Positions 53,520-62,649 of a stretch of 64,000 nucleotides of DNA are shown piece by piece. The stretch comes from Bin87 sp026710825 (lineage in GTDB: Bacteria; Chloroflexota; Dehalococcoidia; Lucifugimonadales; UBA3495). The first letter of the stretch is position 1. The number at the start of each line of letters is the position of its first letter. The notes below the pieces were generated by a model, which made no database searches, was not told where the DNA came from, and saw only the letters and a list, made by a program, of their open reading frames with translations. The stretch covers positions 3,224,001 to 3,288,000 of the forward strand of contig OZ247427.1 in the NCBI GenBank assembly GCA_965232815.1. Reading direction: 5' to 3'. The position numbers and the translations under genes are program-made.

Positions 53520-54560
53520 GTGAATATGGGACACGATTATAGACTATTGAATCCGCGCTTAGGCTCAACGGTCGTCAACAACCCGCGTCGGCGCGGTGGA
53601 GCGGCCGGTGTTGTGGACCAATTTCATCAATTCCGCGCAACCGTGTTGGCGTTGCTGTCATTGGCCATGTTTAGCTTGCTGGTCTTGTCGTGCGGAGGAT
53701 CTCCCAACGTTAACGACCCATTGGGACAACCGGCCGGTGGTCCCCCGGTGAGTTTGGTCGTGGCCAATAGCGACCTCGCTGTCGGCGAAAACCGAGTGTC
53801 GTTCGGTCTCGTGGACCGCGATTACATGCCGGTGCGCCCGCAGTCAGTCGACGTGCGCGCCGTCTATTACGAACCCGGAGCGCCGACGGGGCAAGTCCGG
53901 CACCAATCGTCGGCTGAATTCATCGAATGGTCTCCGTCGGGCCAGCGAGGAACGTTCGTAGCGCAAATTGAATTCGACCAGGCGGGCACCGCAACCGGTA
54001 CAACGCCGGGCATTTGGGAAGTGCACGCGACCTTTGAACATCCGCCTGGTGAAACCTTGACCGTTGGCGCCGCAGTCTCCGTTGCCAGCGAGCATAGCGC
54101 GCCGTTTTCCGGTGATCCGGCGCCACTCTCAGAAACGCCAACCTCTGCCACCGTGAGCGACCTCCACACCATCAGCAGCAGCGCTGAACCCGACCCTGCC
54201 TTGTACCAGTTGTCGGTCGCAGAGGCGGTTCAGTCCGGGAAACCTACTGTGGTTTCGTTCGCCACTCCGGCGTTTTGCGTATCAGCCACGTGTGGTCCCC
54301 AGGTGGCTGATCTATCCCAACTGGCCCTCGCGTATTCCGCGCGAGCGAACTTTGTGCATGTGGAAGTTTATCGAGACCCACACCTGATCGACCCGCAAAG
54401 CCCTGTCCGTGAATTGGTGCCGGCGGTGGAGGAATGGGGACTGGTATCCGAACCCTGGACCTTCGTCGTGGGAAACGACGGGACTATCAGCGCAAGGTTT
54501 GAGCAATATGTGCCACGTCACATTTTGGAATCCGCATTATTGTCAGCAATACAGCCGTAA
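53520..54560 (+). CDS. Lipoprotein with C-terminal thioredoxin-like domain
   Basis: The start is GTG at 53520 or ATG at 53526. After a long basic leader, a hydrophobic stretch ends in LLVLSC, a lipobox, so the protein is probably lipid-anchored outside the membrane. Residues 70-190 form a beta-rich domain (VVANSDLAVGENRVSFGLVD, GTFVAQIEFDQAG). The last 120 residues resemble a thioredoxin fold (SGKPTVVSFATPAFCVSATC), with a CxxxxC pair in place of CxxC, then FVHVEVYRDP and WTFVVGNDGTISARF. It may be an extracytoplasmic redox or metal-handling protein; the function is not known. Confidence 0.75.
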   Translation: MNMGHDYRLLNPRLGSTVVNNPRRRGGAAGVVDQFHQFRATVLALLSLAMFSLLVLSCGGSPNVNDPLGQPAGGPPVSLVVANSDLAVGENRVSFGLVDRDYMPVRPQSVDVRAVYYEPGAPTGQVRHQSSAEFIEWSPSGQRGTFVAQIEFDQAGTATGTTPGIWEVHATFEHPPGETLTVGAAVSVASEHSAPFSGDPAPLSETPTSATVSDLHTISSSAEPDPALYQLSVAEAVQSGKPTVVSFATPAFCVSATCGPQVADLSQLALAYSARANFVHVEVYRDPHLIDPQSPVRELVPAVEEWGLVSEPWTFVVGNDGTISARFEQYVPRHILESALLSAIQP

Positions 54561-54594
54561 ATGACGAAATAATGTTATGATATATCAGTGAGTT

Positions 54595-55155
54595 ATGCAG
54601 CCGAGTCACGTAGGAAACGCACTTATTCAACGAAACCCAGACAGCGGGAGCGAAATTTTGGCCAGGGTAACGGTCAGCATCGAAGGCGACGTCGAGGAAG
54701 TGATCGCCACTTTGCGCGCCATGGCGGGCCGCATCACCTCGGATGATCCCGATGGGGCCCTGGATGGACAAACCGAAACCGACGAGGAGCCAACGGGTTC
54801 TGAAAACACGGGCCCGTCGGTTGACCCCGTTGAGATAACGAACCGGCCCGTGTGGAATGCTAGCTACGTTCACACTTTCTGGCGCAACCTGTCAGACACG
54901 GCCCGCGAAGCGATGGTTAGGGTTTCTCGTTCCCCCAACAATACCCAGAAGCGCGCTCAATTGATGCACACGCTGCAATTGAGCCAAAGAGAGCTTTCGG
55001 GGTCCCTGTCCAGCCAGGGCCACAGTCTGAATCGCCTCAAGCGACGACGAGGGGACGTTGATCTCCCCAGGCCGCTGTCGTACGACAAATCGGACGACGC
55101 CTACGTGTTGGACGCCAATTTCGCCGATGCCATGCGAGAGATCGGCCTGAGCTGA
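54595..55155 (+). CDS. Hypothetical protein, possible winged-helix regulator
   Basis: The 186-residue protein has a short beta-alpha N-terminus (ARVTVSIEGDVEEVIATLRA), an acidic linker and a C-terminal helical domain: FWRNLSDTAREAMVRVSRSP, MHTLQLSQRELSGSLSSQGH then SLNRLKRR. The latter looks like a wHTH with a DNA-facing helix and is preserved in other proteins of unknown role from related bacteria, to my recollection. The start may instead be a TTG at 54658 with GGGAG upstream. It follows the lipoprotein by 34 bp. Confidence 0.6.
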   Translation: MQPSHVGNALIQRNPDSGSEILARVTVSIEGDVEEVIATLRAMAGRITSDDPDGALDGQTETDEEPTGSENTGPSVDPVEITNRPVWNASYVHTFWRNLSDTAREAMVRVSRSPNNTQKRAQLMHTLQLSQRELSGSLSSQGHSLNRLKRRRGDVDLPRPLSYDKSDDAYVLDANFADAMREIGLS

Positions 55156-55195
55156 ATGGCCCCGCCTCAGGACGGCCGAGTTAGACCGGCAGGTC

Positions 55196-55990
55196 CTAGA
55201 AATGCACTCCGCGTGATCCGCCGCCATCCACTGCTATCGTTTGCCCCGTGATCGCGGACGCCAGGTCGGAGCACAAGAACGCTGCCAGATTGGCTATGTC
55301 ATCCGGTTCGATCATCCGCCCGATGGGAATTCCCGCCACCGATTGAGCCAGTTCTTCGTGTGCAGTGATGTTGCTTCGGGCCGCCCGTTCCTCGACCAGT
55401 CCCATATACCGTTCTGTGCGGGTGCTGCCCGGGTGGATGCAGTTGACCAATATGCCGTCGGCAGCCACGTCGTCCGACAACGCTTTGGAGTAGTTGGACA
55501 TCGCGGAATTCGTGACGCCCGAACCCGGGTTGGTTGGGCTCGAATTGCGTGCCGCCATTCCACCGATGTTGATAATGCGGCCACCGCCCGCCTCGATCAT
55601 ATGCGGGACGGATTCCCGCGCACAGCGTATGTAGCCCATTACCTTTGTGGTGATGTGGTTCAGTATCACCTCGTCCGGAATCGTGCTCGCCCGGTCGCTG
55701 GTGCTGTTAACGGCGTTATTCACCAGGAAATCAAGCTTCCCAAGGCCGGCCACCGTTTCGCTTACCAGGTTGATGATGTCTTCTGGGACCGTCATGTCGG
55801 CCCTGATGGGTATCACCCGCGACCCGGTTGCATCCGATATTTCTGCGGCAGCAGCTTGGAGGTCCGCTTCCCCTCGCGCGCAAATTGCCACCGAGCAACC
55901 ATCCCTGGCCAGCGCGTAGGCGATGGCTTTCCCGATGCCTTTGCTTCCCCCGGTAACTAGTGCAGCTTTACCTTCCAGTCCTGGCAGCAT
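55196..55990 (-). CDS. SDR-family oxidoreductase lacking the usual catalytic Ser and Tyr
   Basis: The 264-residue protein starts MLPGLEGKAALVTGGSKGIG, with GAGG 8 nt upstream. The Rossmann motif TGGSKGIG, NNAVNSTS and C-terminal ITGQTIAVDGGGSRGVHF are typical. However, where classical SDRs have ISS and YxxxK, this has NIGGMAAR and SAMSNYSKAL, so Tyr at the -4 position from Lys is Ser. Such noncanonical SDRs exist; activity may differ or rely on other residues. It follows the MmgE/PrpD gene on the same strand and probably acts in the same path. Confidence 0.85.
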   Translation of the reverse strand: MLPGLEGKAALVTGGSKGIGKAIAYALARDGCSVAICARGEADLQAAAAEISDATGSRVIPIRADMTVPEDIINLVSETVAGLGKLDFLVNNAVNSTSDRASTIPDEVILNHITTKVMGYIRCARESVPHMIEAGGGRIINIGGMAARNSSPTNPGSGVTNSAMSNYSKALSDDVAADGILVNCIHPGSTRTERYMGLVEERAARSNITAHEELAQSVAGIPIGRMIEPDDIANLAAFLCSDLASAITGQTIAVDGGGSRGVHF

Positions 55991-56046
55991 GTTGCTTTCC
56001 TCATCCTGTGGTTGGTGATTCTCGGTCCACGGCGACAAGTGTGCTT

Positions 56047-57459
56047 TTATGGCGTCGCCGCGTTGACCAACTCCGACACGTTCGGAGCGTCCCAGATCCT
56101 GCGGCACGCCGAGATGGTGTCATCGAGTTTTGCATCGGGCCAGTCAATCAGTGGAAATAGTGGCCGCAAGCGAGCTTCCTCGGTATCCAATCCCCACTCC
56201 AACTCCGTACCCCGGTACTCCCCCTGATAGGCGGTGCCACCGGCCAATTCAATGGTTATACGGGGTGCGAACGCTCTGCGATCCTGGTGCCCCACCGTTT
56301 CCACCTTGTGCATCAATTCCACCACGGTGGCGTGATTCTCGGCCGATGCGGATTCTTCGTCATCGCCCGGATCTATGCGTGTCCTCAATGGCGGGTAAGA
56401 CCCATTTACCGCCACGTAAGCAACGAAGTAATGGGTGCTGCCGACGATTGCCTGTCCCCTGGAAGGGTTCGGGAACGCCGGCGACGGATACAACGTTTCC
56501 AACCAGTTCATGTCAACAGTGATTTTCTCGATGTCGTCGACGTTTAGGTTGTGGGCCCCTCGTATTTCCGACATCAGGTCGATCACGGGGCAGTTGTATC
56601 CCGCGGTCGGGTACATCTTGAGAACCGTGTGCAGGAGTTCCCAACGACTACCCAAGCCCTCCGTTACCGGCGTGAAGTCAACACGGTTCGGCCCAGTGAA
56701 CACATAAGAGAGTTCGCCACGGTTGTTTCCCGTGAAAGCATTGTAGAAACCGGCCGGTCCTTCCAGTGCCTCCTCCGATCCTCTGACATCCTCTCGCGCC
56801 AGTAACGCCGCCATGATGCCGCTGCGTGCCGACTGCGGTTCGTGGAACATCATCTCTCGTCCGCCGGATCTCGGCCCCTCGTTGGTGCCCGCAGTGAACG
56901 TGCAAGCGAGGGCGATCGCGGTGACCATTTGATCTTCGGTGAGTCCGAGTAGTTTGCCGGTCGCCACCGCCGCTCCGAGGGTCCCATACACGGGACTGGA
57001 GCGAAAACCCCGCGCCTGGGTCGATGCGATAAAGTCTCCGGCGATCCGCGCCTCTACCTCGTAGGCTGCGGCCATCGCGGTGATGAATTCCGCCCCAGTG
57101 GTTCCGTTCAATTCAGCGGACGCCAACGCAGCGGGAATCACGCACGGCCCGGGGTGTGTCAGCATACGGTACGAGTCCGCCTGGTTCGTGGCGTGCATCA
57201 ATTTACTGTTGGCGAACGCGGCGCCACACCGGGTCGCGCGGCCGCCACGGGCCAATATGGTTGCTCCATTGGCGGCAGGCTCTTCGGCCAACGCAAGGTC
57301 CACCGCCGCTTTGCCATGGTGGGTTTCGGCGCCAATGATGGACACGACCGTTGCGTGAAGCAGCGAGGTCTGCATCTTGTCGATGACCACTGGCGGCAGG
57401 TCTCTGGCGTCCAAATTGACGACCCAGCGGGCTAAGGTACGCGAGAGCGAGTCAGCCAT
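56047..57459 (-). CDS. MmgE/PrpD-family protein
   Basis: The 470-residue protein starts MADSLSRTLARWVVNLDARD. Family sequence is present throughout: LLHATVVSIIGAETHHGKAA, FANSKLMHATNQADSYRMLT, HPGPCVIPAALASAEL, VYGTLGAAVATGKLLGLTED and FKxYP-like LKMYPTAGYNCPVIDLM. Members include 2-methylcitrate dehydratase, aconitate-type isomerases and imidazolinone-like hydrolases, so the exact reaction is open. It stands between HPP and SDR genes in a minus-strand catabolic row. Confidence 0.9.
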   Translation of the reverse strand: MADSLSRTLARWVVNLDARDLPPVVIDKMQTSLLHATVVSIIGAETHHGKAAVDLALAEEPAANGATILARGGRATRCGAAFANSKLMHATNQADSYRMLTHPGPCVIPAALASAELNGTTGAEFITAMAAAYEVEARIAGDFIASTQARGFRSSPVYGTLGAAVATGKLLGLTEDQMVTAIALACTFTAGTNEGPRSGGREMMFHEPQSARSGIMAALLAREDVRGSEEALEGPAGFYNAFTGNNRGELSYVFTGPNRVDFTPVTEGLGSRWELLHTVLKMYPTAGYNCPVIDLMSEIRGAHNLNVDDIEKITVDMNWLETLYPSPAFPNPSRGQAIVGSTHYFVAYVAVNGSYPPLRTRIDPGDDEESASAENHATVVELMHKVETVGHQDRRAFAPRITIELAGGTAYQGEYRGTELEWGLDTEEARLRPLFPLIDWPDAKLDDTISACRRIWDAPNVSELVNAATP

Positions 57460-57609
57460 TATCAGGTTTCCTTATTGTGTAGGTGATGGTAGCCAAAGTC
57501 GAATCAGTCCGTCTCGGCGGACACGACCAAAGTAATCGGCGCATGCAATATCCGAGTATTGGCATGACGGCGAGGGGCCGGGGCGCTACTCAACACGTAC
57601 CGCCGATGG

Positions 57610-58323
57610 TCAGTCCAGATCCAAAAGCGCGCGGCGGAAGATAAGCTTGCTGACGGCCAGCATCAATACTGCCGCAACGAACAGCAGGACCAACGTGATT
57701 TCCAGGCTTTGCAACGCGAAGCCGAGGCCCGTCGCCGCCGCGGGAGGATGTTCGGTGTCCGTAGCAGACATCAACAAAATAACGATGCCCAGGGTCACTG
57801 CGGCCACCATGTCGGCGACCCAATGATGCGTGCCATCGGACGCCGGAACCCACCCGGCATGGAACAAAATAAACGAAGCCAGCGACCCGACTGCCAACCC
57901 CAGGATGTGTCCTCCCACAAGGTGCCGCAATGCCGCGCCGCTCGAGTTGGGGTGCACGAAAACAATCACCGCGCTTGACCCCAGTCCTGCGGCCAGCACT
58001 GCGTCCGCTATCGAATCCACCAGGAGCAAAACGCCCAACATGACCAATGCCGCCAGTGCCGCCTGCAGGAGGTACCGGCTCCTCAACCGGAAGAACTGGA
58101 CGTTGTAAATGGCGATAAAGAGCGGCAGGTGATACTTGCGACTGACCCGCCGAGGCATCAATTGCAGCTCTCCTCGGGTGATCAATCGATTGACGAAACC
58201 GTTGAACCCGGGGCCCAGTCTCTTGCGACTACCAAGACGCAAATACACCCGAGGCTTGCGCTTCCCCGTCTTGGAACCGCCGCCTCCAATGTCGCCTGAA
58301 TCGGCTCCGGCGCGATCTGCCAT
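57610..58323 (-). CDS. HPP-family membrane protein
   Basis: The 237-residue protein starts MADRAGADSGDIGGGGSKTG. After a basic 75-residue leader come four membrane helices with the family motifs GLGSSAVIVFVHPNSSGAAL, LVGGHILGLAVGSLASF, and ATDTEHPPAAATGLGFALQS. The HPP name comes from this last type of motif. Some HPP proteins transport nitrite or other small ions; the role here is unknown. The start is 13 bp after the hydrolase stop, and a later ATG (PRRVSRKYH) is possible. Confidence 0.85.
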   Translation of the reverse strand: MADRAGADSGDIGGGGSKTGKRKPRVYLRLGSRKRLGPGFNGFVNRLITRGELQLMPRRVSRKYHLPLFIAIYNVQFFRLRSRYLLQAALAALVMLGVLLLVDSIADAVLAAGLGSSAVIVFVHPNSSGAALRHLVGGHILGLAVGSLASFILFHAGWVPASDGTHHWVADMVAAVTLGIVILLMSATDTEHPPAAATGLGFALQSLEITLVLLFVAAVLMLAVSKLIFRRALLDLD

Positions 58324-58336
58324 GGGGAAGCAACGC

Positions 58337-59131
58337 CTACGCCAGACCGCGAACGAAATCCAACCAAACGCGAGCGCAGGGCACCGGCAAGATGTGCTGC
58401 ACAAAACCGGATACCCCGGGGAACACCACCGCCGTGCCGTTGGGGAAAACGTCAGCAGCGCCTCGGAAGTCACCGAGTACTTCCTCGCGCAACGCAGCCG
58501 CAGCGATGATGAGTGTCGGGGTTTGGACTTCTTTCAACAGAGGGCGAAGATCCCCGGAAGCTTGGGCCTGGAAGCCAGCGACCACGTGGGGAGTGGTAGC
58601 TTTCATCTGCTCGGCATACCAACGGGTATACGCGGGATCCACGATCTGTGGGTCCAACCGCCGACCAATGCTACCTTCCACCCAAGCTCCGATACCCTCA
58701 TTTTCGATCTGAACCGCAGATTCGGCGTGGTGGGCGTCGTTGAACGAAGTGGGCGACGTGCACGCAGTCAGGGACCGGAGCCGTTCCTGATGCATCGTGG
58801 CGTATCGCATCGAAATGCTGCCACCCACAGTCTCACCTATCAGATGGAAGCGGTCCAAGCCCAGTTTGTCCACGAACTCGGCAAGGTCGGTGGCGAAATT
58901 GTCCACGGACCATGGATAACCAGGTTCAGGGACTGATGACTGGCCCATCCCTCGCATGTCCAATCGGATGACGCGGTAGTGCCTGGCAACTATGGGGACC
59001 CAACCGAACCACATCTTATGGTTCTTGGCCATGCCGTGGTGCATGACCACCGTTTCAGGTTCTGTCCATGGGTCCGTGAAATCGTCGATGGTGTAAAACA
59101 GCTCGCAGCCGTCATCGAGGCGCAGTTTCAT
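58337..59131 (-). CDS. Alpha/beta hydrolase with Thr at the nucleophile position
   Basis: The 264-residue protein starts MKLRLDDGCELFYTIDDFTD. The oxyanion motif HHGMAKN lies at 31-37 and the GxDxRGxGxS-like VIRLDMRGMGQSSVPEPGY follows. The nucleophile elbow reads LIGETVGGSIS, so Thr101 replaces the common Ser of GxSxG. The acid and His are plausible at LIIAAAALREEV and FVQHILPVP. Enol-lactone hydrolases or C-C hydrolases of ring-cleavage paths are the closest kind. Thr nucleophiles are uncommon, so substrate and rate may differ. It is cotranscribed with the HPP gene. Confidence 0.85.
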   Translation of the reverse strand: MKLRLDDGCELFYTIDDFTDPWTEPETVVMHHGMAKNHKMWFGWVPIVARHYRVIRLDMRGMGQSSVPEPGYPWSVDNFATDLAEFVDKLGLDRFHLIGETVGGSISMRYATMHQERLRSLTACTSPTSFNDAHHAESAVQIENEGIGAWVEGSIGRRLDPQIVDPAYTRWYAEQMKATTPHVVAGFQAQASGDLRPLLKEVQTPTLIIAAAALREEVLGDFRGAADVFPNGTAVVFPGVSGFVQHILPVPCARVWLDFVRGLA

Positions 59132-59237
59132 AGACTTTACGGCGACCTCCGTTTACTTGGGAACGTACTTGGACCGCGTGTATCCAAGAACGAATGAAAA
59201 TCGCCGCGCAGGACCGCGCGGCGACTCAGATGTGTTT

Positions 59238-60032
59238 TCAGGAGATTCCCAGTTCGTTGAAAACTGATCGGGCTATGCGCATGGCGGTTCTGGCATTCAT
59301 GTATCCCCCGTACATCGACAGGTGGATGAATATCTCCATAACTTCGGTGGGAGACAAGCCGACGCCGAGCGCGCCCCGAATGCGCCTCCTCATTTGAGCG
59401 TCATAGACACCCATGCTGGTGAGCGCAGCCAGGGATACGATTGCTCTTTCCTGATCGCTGAGGAGCGAACGGCTATAGATTGCTCCCCAGTTATATTCGT
59501 CTACGATTCGTTCCAGCTGAGCTTCGGGACTGTCCGCACCCATGCCGGTGTCCTGGATGCCCCCGAGATGCTTGCGGTGCAACTCCTGGCCCAGTGCGAA
59601 CAGCTCGTCGACATGTTGATTCCCGTCATATTCCAAAGTCGGTTCGTATTCGATACCGAGTTCTTCGAATATGTCTTTGGTCAAACGGAGCCCGGACTCA
59701 ACGGCAGGAACGCCGATATAAAACGTAGATTGGAGGAAAAGTTCCACCACCTGGTTGGGAGTTATACCTACGTTGAGCGCTCGGACGATATGCCGGCGCA
59801 ACAGGTTAAGTTCCCCTTGTGTCATCAGGGCCGAAATGGTGGCGATGCAACGTTGTTTCAGATCAAGACCAGGCCGAGTCCAAATGGTGCCGAACAGCGC
59901 TTCGTCGATGATCCGTTTCAGGTCGGGCGCTAGTTGATCGACCCCGGGCAGAGCGAAGTGGGAAACATCCCCCCCGGCCATCGTCCTGCGCATTTCATTA
60001 CCTGCTTGCAGGCGGTCGTTAAGACTGGTCAA
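59238..60032 (-). CDS. Tandem carboxymuconolactone-decarboxylase-like protein
   Basis: A TTG at 60032 is taken as start because AGGAGG lies 9 nt upstream. The 264-residue protein has two CMD/AhpD-type helical domains. The first (about 40-125) includes KQRCIATISALMTQGELNLL, RRHIVRALNVGITPNQVVEL. The second (about 165-260) has DQERAIVSLAALTSMGVYDA and RRRIRGALGVGLSPTEVMEI. The CxxC pair of AhpD is absent, so a decarboxylase or related role is likelier than peroxidase. Position beside the hydrolase suggests a protocatechuate-like or lactone pathway. Confidence 0.88.
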   Translation of the reverse strand: MTSLNDRLQAGNEMRRTMAGGDVSHFALPGVDQLAPDLKRIIDEALFGTIWTRPGLDLKQRCIATISALMTQGELNLLRRHIVRALNVGITPNQVVELFLQSTFYIGVPAVESGLRLTKDIFEELGIEYEPTLEYDGNQHVDELFALGQELHRKHLGGIQDTGMGADSPEAQLERIVDEYNWGAIYSRSLLSDQERAIVSLAALTSMGVYDAQMRRRIRGALGVGLSPTEVMEIFIHLSMYGGYMNARTAMRIARSVFNELGIS

Positions 60033-60350
60033 GGCGACATTCCTCCTCAAATTTGATCAGGCTTCGAGTTATCGAAACGGAAGAACAGGCGGTCAGATGC
60101 CCTCCCAACGAGGCCCGATTATAGCACAGCGAAATGCTAACGCATGGCTTTGGATAAACCGACGAATACGGCTCCGAAAACCTTTTTTGCTTCGACGCGG
60201 CGGGCCCATCTCACCCCGCCGAATGATTTCGATGACACTGGGTCGGGCTACTGTTAACGTAGGCCGACAATCGAAAAGTCCAGCCCGCCGGTGGCCGCCA
60301 TGGATACACTATCGCCCACAAGCCCGCGTACGGTACCGTGGGGTGAGTCT

Positions 60351-61229
60351 ATGTTCAAAACAAACAGATTAGGTTCCGTTGGAGCCTACGGTGGGTCGTG
60401 GAGGACACTGGTGGCGATCTCCAGCATTACCGTGCTGGTGGTAGGGATAGCCGGTTGCGGTGGTGGAGACGAGCCGCCGGCTCCGGCATCGCCAGCAGCG
60501 AGCGGACAAGCGACCACTGCCCCAACCGCATCGGGATCCGGGGCTTCCACCGGCGGCACCGCCTCGGTCGAAAACACGCCGACGCCACTCCCGCCTACCC
60601 AGACGCCGGTTTCCCGCACAAGAGGTACAGGCAGATGTCATCACGCTCCAGGTGGTTTACATCAACCGTGCCCTGTGATCCTGCGAACTGATTGATTCTT
60701 TCTTCATCCCACGCCTAGAGGAACGAACCGACGGGCAGATCGACATCGAGATTTCGTCGTACCCCGAGTTGGGTTGGCCGGATCGGACACCATCCGCTTG
60801 GTCAATGACCAGACCCTGGAATTCGCCGAAATCTATTCTGGCTACGTGGGCGGCGACCTGCCGGTCATAGACGTGGGCAACCTTTGGGGACTCTCCCCGA
60901 GCAATGACGCTCACCTGGCCCTGACCGACGCAATTGAAGACGACATGATACCGATCATACGGGATTCGACCGGCGGTGAGCCAATCTTCCGTGCCTATTA
61001 TCCCAACCAGTACGTGTTCAGCAGGGAGCCGCTTCCAGGCCATGGAGCGTACGAGGGCAAGAACATTCGTCAGCACAGCACAATCCTGGGTGACCTCCTG
61101 GTCGGTGTCGGTGCAGAGGGCCAGTTTGTCGCTTTCGCGGACGTGTACACCGCTCTCGAGCGTGGTGTACTGGACGCTGGGATCACGGGCGGAACGCCTG
61201 GATATGGTCAGCACCGGGTGATTTTGTAG
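60351..61229 (+). pseudogene. TRAP transporter binding protein DctP, decayed
   Basis: The ATG at 60351 opens a lipoprotein signal (LVAISSITVLVVGIAGC) and a Ser/Thr/Pro-rich linker. The frame is then lost near 60615, goes on in another (EVQADVITLQVVYINRAL, TGA at 60676, SCELIDSFFIPRLEERTDGQ) and returns near 60775 to the first (DTIRLVNDQTLEFAEIYSGY, FRAYYPNQYVFSREPLPGHG, YTALERGVLDAGITGGTPGY). It ends early at 61229, with about 100 C-terminal residues missing. Two shifts, one stop and truncation make it non-functional. It would have been the substrate-binding protein for dctQ and dctM. Confidence 0.8.
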
Positions 61230-61871
61230 CAACGAGGTTCCACCGTGCAAGAACCGGGGGTCATGATCCAATTGAAGTGCAACGATGTGACCCGAGTTTC
61301 TTGCAAGTTCGTTTCGACAAGAGCTTAAAGCGGGAGACCCTCGGTTGTGTTGGACTGCCGTGGCCGCGCCGTCGTTGGCGTTGTGAACTAACGGATTACA
61401 TGGATGGCTCAATCATTTGCATTACCGTCGTATCAGTCCGGACCGATGATGGGATAGGGAGTAGATCCCGTCGGAGCCGCAACCTCTATTCTCGAACAAG
61501 ACGAGAATTTGACGTACCTCCTGAGAGTGGGCTGTGACCCTACGGATCAAATGAAAACGGCATGGGTCTCATCGGGAAGGTCGGATTCGGGCGAGAGACC
61601 CGGGGTCAGTTTTCCAAGCGCCCGACAATCTTGTATTCCCCTAATATGTGAGATTTTCGGGTACTTTTCACGGCGAAACTGACCAGGTTCTCAACGAGGA
61701 TGCCATGTCCGACGGAAGGGTGATCCAGCTCGTCAGCGACGGCGCGATTCGGTTGACAATTATGTGTCCGACAAATATTGTCCGCTCTTGCCGACTTGGC
61801 GGGTACGAAATTATTTCCCACACCCGGAACATTCAAAACAAGCAACTTGCCAACGTGTCACGAGCTACACG
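61230..61871. other. 640-bp region with imperfect inverted repeat
   Basis: No gene is recognised. GTGCAAGAACCGGGGGTCA (61245-61263) is an imperfect inverted copy of TGACCCGAGTTTCTTGCA (61288-61305). It lies where the C-terminus of dctP should be and could be an end of a lost insertion or a regulatory hairpin. Confidence 0.4.
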
Positions 61872-62567
61872 ATGATCCCCCGTTGGAGGAGCCAGTTGAC
61901 TTCACAAGCCACGCCAACGTCACCAGCTGTCACCCTAACGCGGTTTATCCGTCTAATTGACGATGGTCTGGACTATGTGTACCGCATATTTGGCTACATT
62001 TGCGGCACGTTGCTCCTGTTGTTGGCGATATACATCACGTACCAAGTGATCGTTCGCAAATTGGGTGGGCCGGTGTTGGGGAATCAGGAATTGGTGGGTG
62101 GATATGTCCTGGCGTTTGCTGGGACGTGGGCGTTCTCGTATTCGTTGCGCACCGGTTCCCACGTGCGTATCGACGTACTCTTACCACTGTTTTCCCGTAT
62201 CCATCCCTATCTGCGGTCCCTTGCGGACTGGCTGGCATTGGCGTCCGTTGGGTTTTTTGGATTGATCACGGCGATCAAAACGTGGGAAGAGGTGGCCGAG
62301 TCGCGGTGTATTCGAACCAACTCGGAGGGCCAATGCGAGCCGGCATTGGCTAATACATATCTGATTGGTAATTTCCTGCCGGAACTCTGGATGTTCCAAC
62401 TGATAGTCGCGATCGGATTCACCATGCTTGCGTTCACGTCGTTTGAATGGATGCTCAGCATGATACTGCGCGGCCTGCTGGAGATCTGGCACAAAAACTC
62501 CGGTGGCGACGTGGCCGAGCTCGCGCCCGACGTTGAGATGATCGGGGAGGCGGCTTCGGGCGTGTAG
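61872..62567 (+). CDS. TRAP transporter small permease DctQ
   Basis: The 231-residue protein has four membrane helices at about 35-60, 70-90, 110-135 and 165-190. The DctQ pattern is IFGYICGTLLLLLAIYITYQ, VIVRKLGGPVLGNQELVGGY and LRTGSHVRIDVLLPL. An unusual cysteine-containing loop (RCIRTNSEGQCEPALANT) lies between helices 3 and 4. The ATG at 61872 is taken because the fold starts shortly after; an upstream extension is not conserved. dctM starts 82 bp downstream. Confidence 0.9.
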   Translation: MIPRWRSQLTSQATPTSPAVTLTRFIRLIDDGLDYVYRIFGYICGTLLLLLAIYITYQVIVRKLGGPVLGNQELVGGYVLAFAGTWAFSYSLRTGSHVRIDVLLPLFSRIHPYLRSLADWLALASVGFFGLITAIKTWEEVAESRCIRTNSEGQCEPALANTYLIGNFLPELWMFQLIVAIGFTMLAFTSFEWMLSMILRGLLEIWHKNSGGDVAELAPDVEMIGEAASGV

Positions 62568-62649
62568 AGCCCCCACTCACCTAACACAATAGCCTCAACG
62601 CTAACGACCCTTAGTTTTACCGACGGCAACCGCCCGGAGGACTGCACAT

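Noticed and set aside
60676..60678. In-frame TGA in the dctP relic considered as a second selenocysteine codon
   Set aside because: The frame is broken by shifts on both sides, the position is not a redox site, and no fitting hairpin follows.
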